Source: Acidobacteriota bacterium
GTDB taxonomy: Bacteria > Acidobacteriota > Terriglobia > UBA7540
Direction of reading: 5' to 3'
Assembly (NCBI GenBank): GCA_021828245.1
Contig: JAKASC010000114.1
Span: 1-7,505 of the forward strand
DNA length: 7,505 nt
Below are positions 1-5,534 of the stretch, piece after piece. A model generated the notes under the pieces. That model was not told where the DNA came from and made no database searches. It saw only the letters and a list, made by a program, of their open reading frames with translations. Both the position numbers and the translations under genes were made by a program. Position 1 is the first letter of the stretch, and each line of letters begins with the position of its first letter.

Positions 1-1141
1 ATTCCAGACTTGATTGGCCGTTGACCATCACTTGGACGGCCTGGCGCACATCCACGCGATAGTGTTCGACGCGATGGAACAAGTAGGCTGTGGCGAGCAA
101 CGACGCCACGACGCCCGCTGTGCCCAGCGAGAGCAGAAATTTGCGCCCTTTCCGGTCCACCAATAGCACGCCGACGACGGTGGCGAGCGCCTGAACCACG
201 GTAAAGAGAATGTAACCCCAGTGCGCTTGGACGTCCGACAAGCCGCTCTGAATCAGGATGGCTGTGTTGTAGCCTATAATCGAATTGATGCCCGTCGTTT
301 GGTTCAGGGCGAGAATCAAGCAGGCGATGAGGAACGGTAGGACATATTTCCGTTGCAGCAAGGACTCGGCCGCGCGCCTTCCCGCTGCCGCCGCCTTTTC
401 CGCGGCCTGAGTATTTTCCATTTCCTCCAGTTCAAGCTCCGCCTTTTCGGGCGAGCGCGATCGCAGGAGCGACTCCAGGGCGAGTTGCTTTTGGCCCCGG
501 CGAAACAGCCAGCGCGGCGATTCCCCCACCGCCAAGCCGCCCAGCACGAAGAGCAGGCCAGGGGGCAAGGAAACCCAGAAGATGCTGCGCCAGGCGTGGT
601 CCTTGTACGCGAACAGCAAGGCGGGATTGCCGAGCTTGGCAACTTCCTCCACTCGCAGACTGAAATACATGCCGACGGCGGCCGCCGCGACGATCCCGAT
701 GGTGAGCAGCCATTGGAACATGGCCGTGCCCTGGCCTCGGTCCTCCGGCGACAGACACTCGGCCAGATACAACGGCACCACCACGCCGATCAGGCCGGCG
801 CTGATTCCTTGGCACAATCGTCCCAGAATCAGCGCCTCATAGCTGTGCGAAAGGGCAATGACCGGAATGCTGACGGCGAAGAGCATGCCACTGAGAATCA
901 TCAGCCGCTTGCGCCCCATCCGGTCTGCCAGGAGGCCGGCAAACAGGGTGGAAATCACGGTGCCCAAGAGCACCGCCGCGACGACGAATGAAATCTGTCC
1001 GGCGTTCAGCCCAGAGGTCGCTTCCAAGTAGGGCAAAGCCCCGGCGATGATTCCCACATCAATGCCGTAGAGCAATCCACCCAGCCCCGCCACGAATTTC
1101 AAATAGCGGTTATAGGTTGCCGGTTTGAGTTTGGCTGCCAC
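1..1141 (-). CDS. Sugar-porter family MFS transporter, N-terminal 380 residues (C-terminus outside window)
   Basis: Inner-membrane transporter of the MFS sugar-porter family, probably a proton symporter or facilitator for a monosaccharide or related polyol. Seen in the sequence: GGLLYGID at residues 21-28 in helix 1, the loop 2-3 motif DRMGRK at 73-78, GRLCQGISAG at 107-116 followed by PLYLAE at 123-128, GESPRWL at 206-212 (family PESPRWL, with P replaced by G), QTTGINSI at 281-288 in helix 7, and a second-half DRKGRK at 329-334. This set is diagnostic of the family. The start is the GTG at 1141-1139. An in-frame TAG at 1150-1148 excludes any longer protein, and the Shine-Dalgarno is weak (AGG about 6 nt upstream). 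Family members run about 450-520 residues, so helices 10-12 are missing here. Two loops look long: about 162-184 after helix 5, and the segment after helix 9 (about 356-380 and beyond). The substrate cannot be read from the sequence. It is transcribed divergently from the SIS gene. Confidence 0.93.
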   Translation of the reverse strand, partial: MAAKLKPATYNRYLKFVAGLGGLLYGIDVGIIAGALPYLEATSGLNAGQISFVVAAVLLGTVISTLFAGLLADRMGRKRLMILSGMLFAVSIPVIALSHSYEALILGRLCQGISAGLIGVVVPLYLAECLSPEDRGQGTAMFQWLLTIGIVAAAAVGMYFSLRVEEVAKLGNPALLFAYKDHAWRSIFWVSLPPGLLFVLGGLAVGESPRWLFRRGQKQLALESLLRSRSPEKAELELEEMENTQAAEKAAAAGRRAAESLLQRKYVLPFLIACLILALNQTTGINSIIGYNTAILIQSGLSDVQAHWGYILFTVVQALATVVGVLLVDRKGRKFLLSLGTAGVVASLLATAYLFHRVEHYRVDVRQAVQVMVNGQSSLE

Positions 1142-1433
1142 AGAAGCCTAGACTTGTTCGTCTTTAATTAATTTATGCGTGACCGCCCCGGATCCATCGC
1201 CGGGCTACGATGGGCGACCCCGCGCCCCAACGCGAACACGGAAACTCATCGGAAGACCGACCTCTCGACCGAAAGCTGAGAAGGCGTCGGCGCGCCGTAT
1301 ATCTTTTCGGCCGTGCGCGCTTCCGTTTTTCCAGGTTGACGTCGAAGCTGGGAACTTCGAGCCGCCCACCCATCCCTCCGATTTTTATCTTGGCGCCTTG
1401 AGCGTCCGTAGCTTCATGTCAGGAAAACCTTCG

Positions 1434-1462
1434 TTGAAACACCCGGCACGCGAGTATATAGG
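1434..1462 (+). promoter_or_regulatory. Possible distal sigma70-like promoter for the SIS unit
   Basis: TTGAAA at 1434-1439 matches 5 of 6 of the -35 consensus. It is followed by TATATA at 1455-1460 (15-nt spacer) or TATAGG at 1457-1462 (17-nt spacer). Transcription would start near 1470 and give a leader of about 130 nt before the ATG at 1600. The match is suggestive only, and it competes with the nearer candidate at 1558-1586. Confidence 0.25.
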
Positions 1463-1557
1463 AAAAGACTTCTCGGTGAAAGGGAACGTATCGGGATGGG
1501 TCAACCGCGGCGAGACCAACCCGGCGTCACTTCTGTGGCGAACAGGTCAAATCTCTG

Positions 1558-1586
1558 TTGAACCTTCGCGTGGCATGAACTATCCT
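1558..1586 (+). promoter_or_regulatory. Candidate proximal promoter giving a very short leader to the SIS gene
   Basis: TTGAAC at 1558-1563 and TATCCT at 1581-1586 are separated by exactly 17 nt. Each matches 4 of 6 positions of the sigma70 consensus. Initiation about 7 nt past the -10 would fall at roughly 1592-1595, leaving only 5-8 nt before the ATG at 1600. That fits the absence of any Shine-Dalgarno sequence before this start. The promoter call is inferred from spacing and hexamers alone. Confidence 0.4.
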
Positions 1587-1599
1587 CATCTTCTCGAAT

Positions 1600-2379
1600 A
1601 TGACCTTGCTACCCGACGACCCCGTTTCAGCGTACCTCGCCACATTGCACGTAACGCTCAAGCGGATCCGCCGTGAAGAAATTGCCACGGTCGGCGCACT
1701 ATGGGCCGAAGCCTTGGAGCGCGGCGGCATCATTCACGCCTTCGGCACAGGACACTCAGGCTTATTAGCTCAGGAAGTTTTTTATCGGGCGGGCGGCTTG
1801 GTGGCTGTGAATCCGATTCTTGACCCTCGGCTGGGTTTCGAGCGCGGGGCTATCGAGAGCACGACTTTCGAGCGGAGCATTACGGCCGCCGAGGAGTTGG
1901 CCCGTCAGGCGAACTTTCAACGCGGCGACGCAGGCTGCGTCATCTCCAATTCAGGACGCAATGCGCTGCCGGTGGAAATGGCGCTGCGAATGAGGCACGC
2001 CGGCATGAAGGTGGTCGCTTTAACCAATCTCGAGCAATCGCGAGCCGCGGCCTCGCGGCATCCGAGCGGCCTTCGCTTGTTCGAGGTGGCTGACGCCGTG
2101 CTCGACAACTGCTGCCCGGTGGGAGATGCCGCCATCCGCGTGCCCGGCATCGAGGCCCCGATGGGCCCGCTCTCCACCATTGTGGGCGCTGCCCTGCTCC
2201 ATGCAAGTTTTATAGATGCGGCGCACCGCTTGGCCGAGCGAAAAAAACCTCCCGCCGTTTTTGTCAGCGCCAACGTCAATCAAGGCGAAATCCAAAACCT
2301 CGAACGGCTTCTCGCTCCCTATCGCGAACGTATCCGCTTCTATCGTTCAAGCGCGGCTGAAACGCCGACGAAATCGTAG
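1600..2379 (+). CDS. SIS-domain phosphosugar-binding protein (UPF0309/COG4821-like)
   Basis: Cytoplasmic protein of 259 residues built around one SIS (sugar isomerase) fold, which binds phosphorylated sugars in isomerases, deaminases, MurQ etherases and regulators. Seen: a helical N-terminus (about 10-42); the first strand-loop HAFGTGHSGLLAQEVFYRAG at 46-65, whose Gly/Ser-rich turn normally cradles the phosphate; SNSGRNALPVEMAL at 116-129, the second phosphate-loop serine cluster; and GDAAIRVPG...APMGPLST at about 175-192. Length and motif order fit the uncharacterised UPF0309 group (about 245 residues) better than MurQ (about 300). The ATG at 1600 is the first possible start after an in-frame TGA at 1576. 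No Shine-Dalgarno precedes it, possibly because of a short leader. Its TAG stop overlaps the ribosome-binding site of the next gene. The reaction is unknown. With a sugar kinase nearby, an isomerase, epimerase, deaminase or lyase acting on an amino-sugar phosphate is the likely class, by inference. Confidence 0.88.
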   Translation: MTLLPDDPVSAYLATLHVTLKRIRREEIATVGALWAEALERGGIIHAFGTGHSGLLAQEVFYRAGGLVAVNPILDPRLGFERGAIESTTFERSITAAEELARQANFQRGDAGCVISNSGRNALPVEMALRMRHAGMKVVALTNLEQSRAAASRHPSGLRLFEVADAVLDNCCPVGDAAIRVPGIEAPMGPLSTIVGAALLHASFIDAAHRLAERKKPPAVFVSANVNQGEIQNLERLLAPYRERIRFYRSSAAETPTKS

Positions 2380-2382
2380 GAG
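2378..2382 (+). promoter_or_regulatory. Shine-Dalgarno AGGAG that fixes the start of the secreted protein
   Basis: AGGAG overlaps the TAG stop codon of the SIS gene (2377-2379) and lies 9 nt before the ATG at 2392. It supports that start and suggests coupled translation of the two plus-strand genes. It is the only strong Shine-Dalgarno I can see before a gene start in this window. Confidence 0.75.
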
Positions 2383-2391
2383 ATTCCAACC

Positions 2392-3417
2392 ATGCTGAGG
2401 CTCTTTGTCGTAGCACTGGCCATGGGAACGTGTCTGGGATGGATTTCGCGGAATGCTGCCGCTCAGCCCGCCACGACAAGCGGCGCAACCGTCAAGGTGT
2501 GGCATGCTTTGGGATCGTCGCCGTGCGCTTTGTTCCATCCCATCGAAACCCGCGACCACGCCTTGAATGTTTCCGAAACTATCCTTTTGCTCCGCGATTT
2601 CCATTTCCGTTGCGCGGCGTTGCCCATTGGAGCGCAGCCGCCCACCGACTGGGCAAATTTCCAGAAATTTCTGCAAGCTGCCCAGGCGGCTCAGATTGAC
2701 GTGTGGGCCATCCTGATACCGCCGACCGAAGGCGGTGATTCTCGCCCCTACGATACCGATTACCTCAAATGGTTTCAGGTTTTGGCGACGCTTTCCCTCC
2801 GCTACCCTCATCTGCGCGGCGTGAACATTGACGATATGCTGGTCGGTTTTAACCGAAAGCTGTTCACGCGTGCTTATTTGCTTCAACTCTATCAGGCCAA
2901 GCAAAGAATCAATCCGCGCTTTCTCTTTGTGCCTACGGTTTATGACTTGGACAACAAGACTGCCGCTTATCTCCAAGGCGCGGTGGATGGTGTGTGGTTC
3001 TGGTGGATGAACCTGGAGCGCGGTCTTGGTCTGGCTTCCTTTCTTGAAAATGCCCGAGCCGTTGTCGGCAAGCGATTTCCGGTCTATGCGGGTGTCTATG
3101 CCGCCCCGACCTCCTGGCACCAGGAAGGCGAACCGACGGTTCGCGCCTTCATGGGCTCCATGCAGAATGCTTGCCGATATTCCGACGGCGTGGTGGTCTG
3201 GGAGCTTTCGTTGGACCCGAACGACCCACTGCTCCAGATCACCAAAAGCTATAACGCGGGTGGCTCCGAAGCCCTGGCGGGTAAATGCGGAGAAGCTCTC
3301 GATCCGACAGCCTTCGCCTCACCCAAACCCCGAAGGATTCCTAGTGGAACGACTTCATGGTCAACACCGCCTCGCGCAAAACCGGCTCGGCCATCGGTGA
3401 AAAAGGAGACGAAATAA
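2392..3417 (+). CDS. Secreted protein of unknown family, TIM-barrel glycosidase-like
   Basis: I do not recognise the family. The 341-residue product begins with a clear signal peptide (MLRLF, hydrophobic core to about residue 17, predicted cleavage after AAA at 22-24), so it is exported. The mature part alternates predicted strands and helices in the style of a beta/alpha barrel: VWAILIPP at 104-111, LRGVNIDDML at 141-150, FLFVPTVYD at 177-185, DGVWFWW at 199-205, FPVYAGVYA at 229-237 and GVVVWEL at 266-272. Acidic residues at strand ends (D147, D148, E271) and many aromatics (W127, W202, W204, W205, W242, W270) resemble a carbohydrate-binding cleft; this is inference. Mature cysteines at 45, 74, 261 and 299 could form disulfides. 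Residues from about 289 onward are a Pro/Lys/Arg-rich tail. Its last 25 codons overlap, antisense, the end of the ceramidase-like gene. It follows the SIS gene by 12 nt with a good Shine-Dalgarno, so the two are probably one operon. Confidence 0.8.
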   Translation: MLRLFVVALAMGTCLGWISRNAAAQPATTSGATVKVWHALGSSPCALFHPIETRDHALNVSETILLLRDFHFRCAALPIGAQPPTDWANFQKFLQAAQAAQIDVWAILIPPTEGGDSRPYDTDYLKWFQVLATLSLRYPHLRGVNIDDMLVGFNRKLFTRAYLLQLYQAKQRINPRFLFVPTVYDLDNKTAAYLQGAVDGVWFWWMNLERGLGLASFLENARAVVGKRFPVYAGVYAAPTSWHQEGEPTVRAFMGSMQNACRYSDGVVVWELSLDPNDPLLQITKSYNAGGSEALAGKCGEALDPTAFASPKPRRIPSGTTSWSTPPRAKPARPSVKKETK

Positions 3418-4549
3418 CCTCATAGTCCTCGCTTGAGGCGTGGCGACCAGGCAAATAACCCCAGTAGCCGTTGGCACAGCACCAAGGAATCACTTTGGCG
3501 TCTTTCCAGAGGCGCTCGCCGCTCTCGAAGCTGATTTCGGCCGGGCAAGCGAGCAAGCCGAAGCTTCCAAAATCCACCTGCGTCACCGCCACCGAGGCAA
3601 CACCTCGCCGAAACTCCGATGAGTTGCGCAACTGCCGGAGATTGTGCTCCGCCTCTTCAGCCGCTTCCCGCAGTCGCTGCGGTAGGCGCACGGAGCGGCG
3701 GAGCGAAAAATTGCCTATTAGATTTTTCAAGGGAAGGCGCACCTTCTTTTCGGTTATTCCGAGCACGTCCGCAAGCTCTGACCGAAAGCGTGCCGCAAGC
3801 GCCTGACGCGCGATAAGGGTCGCAAGACGTTCAACCTCGGACGCCGTCTGGTTCCGTCGGGTGAAGCGAGTGCTGATGTTGGCGGCCGCGCCCACGCCGA
3901 CCGCCGCGAAAGAATACGCGCGCTCAAGGCGCCGCGCGACGCTGCCCAAAAGATCACCCGAAAAGAGCCGGTTGGAATACCCGAGCACGGTGGAATGGCA
4001 CCCATACACCCCGAAAAGGGCTTCTTCCGTCGCGCTCCTGAATCGAAGCTGGAAGAAAGGCTGGGCGCGATGACGTTGGGGGTGGTTGCGATCTGAAGCA
4101 ACACCCGTAATCCAGGTTCGAGCAAAGCTTAACTCAACAGGAGCAGCGTGCTCCCTGGCGGCGAGAGCAACACCAAGTATCTTTCGATTAAGTTCGCGGA
4201 GATAGGAACCGCGCGGCCGCGAGCCCGGAGCTGCAAAGTCAAACGGAGAAGTATCCACCCAAGGCCCCGAATGCGTGTGGGTGGCGGCAACGATGACGTT
4301 TCGCCGGGGAATCTTCAGTTTTTGAGCGATGCTGACGCGTAGCTCATGAGCCCAACGGTTGGAAATAAGCAGCAGGTCGGCAATAACCAGCGCGGCAGTG
4401 ACGGAGCCGGAACGAAGAACCAACACGCGCGCAAACAGCGGATCTAACACGCCGGTGGCAGGACCCTGCCGACGAACGTAGCCGGCCATCGGATATCCGA
4501 GCGGCGGCGTGATTTCCGTTTTGGCCCAGCCAACCAGCAAATCAGTCAT
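3341..4549 (-). CDS. Short neutral/alkaline ceramidase-like zinc hydrolase (PF04734-type N-terminal domain)
   Basis: Protein of 402 residues related to the catalytic domain of neutral ceramidase, a zinc enzyme that cleaves N-acyl amides. Seen: the family opening GWAKTEITPPLGYPMAGY at 7-24; THTHSGP at 90-96, with the zinc-site histidines H91/H93; GCHSTVLG at 183-190, with the likely zinc ligand H185; ANISTRFTRR at 223-232, at the position of the GDxSPN nucleophile loop of true ceramidases, making S226 the candidate catalytic serine; PAE at 336-338, with the likely ligand E338; and NGYWGYLPG at 360-368 and EDYEVISSPF at 374-383, which supply conserved tyrosines. It lacks the C-terminal domain of full ceramidases (over 600 residues) and has no signal peptide, so it is probably cytoplasmic and unlikely to act on ceramide. 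The ATG at 4549 is preferred because homology starts there and it overlaps the kinase stop by 8 nt. A TTG at 4594 would add 15 residues. The substrate is probably a sugar amide, by context. Confidence 0.85.
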   Translation of the reverse strand: MTDLLVGWAKTEITPPLGYPMAGYVRRQGPATGVLDPLFARVLVLRSGSVTAALVIADLLLISNRWAHELRVSIAQKLKIPRRNVIVAATHTHSGPWVDTSPFDFAAPGSRPRGSYLRELNRKILGVALAAREHAAPVELSFARTWITGVASDRNHPQRHRAQPFFQLRFRSATEEALFGVYGCHSTVLGYSNRLFSGDLLGSVARRLERAYSFAAVGVGAAANISTRFTRRNQTASEVERLATLIARQALAARFRSELADVLGITEKKVRLPLKNLIGNFSLRRSVRLPQRLREAAEEAEHNLRQLRNSSEFRRGVASVAVTQVDFGSFGLLACPAEISFESGERLWKDAKVIPWCCANGYWGYLPGRHASSEDYEVISSPFSPMAEPVLREAVLTMKSFH

Positions 4550-5534
4550 GGTAGTGCCGGCGGAAAGCTCGGAGCGCCGCTTGGCTAGGAACAATCCCGA
4601 CGAGTTTTGCCGCCATCAGCCAGGCGCCGCCCATCGGGGGAAGGCAGGGCGCAACGAATTGTGCGTCCGGAACCAACCGGCGAAGACACCGTTTCAAGGC
4701 GCGTCGCACTCGCGCTTCACCGCGCAGTACAGAGCCTTGATAGCTCACCCGCGGCCTTGTCAATTGCAGACGCCGCACGGCGCTTGCGGCCTGCAGAGCC
4801 AACATTTCTCCGGCTTGGCGCAGAATCTGCTGCGCCACGCGGTCGCCTTGCCGTGCGCACGCTGCCACGCGGGGCGCCAGTTGGCCCAAGCTTGCGGGCG
4901 AAGGGGCACGATAAATCAATGGCACGATGCGGCCAAAGGATCGAACGCGGAAGTGGCGCTCGATGGCACGCACGAGTTCGGTCGGCGGGCCCGTGCCGTC
5001 CACGGCATGAGCGGCACGCCGCAGACCTTCCCGTCCTATCCATTGCGCACTGCCTTCATCACCCATCCAAGCTCCCCAGCCGCCGACCTTCACCGTAGCT
5101 CCGTGCTCATTGCGGCCAAAGACCACCGAGCCTGTACCACTGACAATCACCACGCCCGGCTCTCCCACCAAGGCCCCTTCCAGCGCAATGCGCATGTCGC
5201 CGCAGAGACTGATGCGGGCTTTCGGCAACAGCCGGCGGAGCTGCTTGAAGAAAGGCGCGGCGTCTTCACCCAGACCGCCGACGCTGGCAAGACCGGCCAC
5301 CGCAACTCGGATGTCGGAAGGCGTAATGCGGCCGGCACGAATCGCGCCCCGCACGGCCAACTGCAAATTGTCCGCTGCGACTTTCAAGCCGACGGCAAAC
5401 GCATTGCCCGGCCCCGCTTCGCCTTGCCCATAAATTTGGCCGTCAAGGTCGGCCACGCAAGCCCGTGTCCGCGTGGCGCCGCCATCAACGACCACCACCA
5501 AGCGGAGCGAGCGGAGTTGGCGAGCAAGGCTCAT
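4542..5534 (-). CDS. BadF/BadG/BcrA/BcrD-family ATPase, N-acetylglucosamine kinase-like
   Basis: Cytoplasmic sugar kinase of the ASKHA fold, 330 residues, about the usual length for N-acetylglucosamine kinases of this family. Seen in order: phosphate-1 loop DGGATRT at 17-23; GPGNAF at 41-46; GDMRIALEGAL at 112-122, containing the position of the catalytic Asp (D113); phosphate-2 loop VSGTGS at 131-136; the signature GGWGAWMGDEGSAQWIG at 151-167, typical of GlcNAc-kinase-like members; and an adenosine-type motif QGSVL at 266-270. All core residues look intact. The likely reaction is ATP-dependent phosphorylation of an N-acetylated hexosamine at C6, though glucosamine, N-acetylmuramate or another sugar cannot be excluded. 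The start ATG at 5534 forms an ATGA overlap with the symporter stop and lies just before the first family motif. The frame is open much further upstream, but only as an antisense-free shadow of the symporter gene. No Shine-Dalgarno is visible, consistent with coupling. Confidence 0.9.
   Translation of the reverse strand: MSLARQLRSLRLVVVVDGGATRTRACVADLDGQIYGQGEAGPGNAFAVGLKVAADNLQLAVRGAIRAGRITPSDIRVAVAGLASVGGLGEDAAPFFKQLRRLLPKARISLCGDMRIALEGALVGEPGVVIVSGTGSVVFGRNEHGATVKVGGWGAWMGDEGSAQWIGREGLRRAAHAVDGTGPPTELVRAIERHFRVRSFGRIVPLIYRAPSPASLGQLAPRVAACARQGDRVAQQILRQAGEMLALQAASAVRRLQLTRPRVSYQGSVLRGEARVRRALKRCLRRLVPDAQFVAPCLPPMGGAWLMAAKLVGIVPSQAALRAFRRHYHD

Larger units (their letters stand above)
1142..1599. 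other. Divergent intergenic region, no convincing gene
   Basis: This 458-nt gap separates the divergent MFS and SIS genes. Open frames exist, but their translations are rich in Arg, Pro and Ser, match no family I know, and one runs out of frame into the SIS gene. Features seen: an AT-rich island at about 1161-1176 containing the 8-bp palindrome TTAATTAA (1164-1171), 23 nt upstream of the MFS GTG and a possible -10 region for that gene; a 6-bp inverted repeat at 1194-1199/1208-1213 (CCATCG/CGATGG, 8-nt loop); and another at 1342-1347/1355-1360 (TCGAAG/CTTCGA, 7-nt loop). Neither repeat is followed by a T-run, so neither looks like an intrinsic terminator. They could be operator half-sites or chance. 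No regulator gene lies in the window. Confidence 0.6.

Noticed and set aside
353..991. Plus-strand frame of 212 residues rich in Gln, His and Arg
   Set aside because: It is the complement of a convincingly conserved MFS transporter. Its composition is typical of antisense frames.
1179..1676. Plus-strand frame of 165 residues in the intergenic region
   Set aside because: The composition looks random and Arg/Pro-rich. It runs out of frame into the SIS gene, has no ribosome-binding site and matches no family I know.
2347..3120. Minus-strand frame of 257 residues opposite the secreted protein
   Set aside because: The plus frame has a signal peptide, a strong Shine-Dalgarno and structured sequence. 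The minus frame has none and overlaps it fully.
3427..3438. Inverted repeat CCTC-GCTT-GAGG near the end of the convergent genes, as a terminator
   Set aside because: It has only a 4-bp stem, lacks a T-run on either side and lies inside hydrolase codons.
3341..4549. Calling the hydrolase a true ceramidase
   Set aside because: It lacks a signal peptide, the C-terminal domain and the GDxSPN loop. Only the fold and zinc site are supported.
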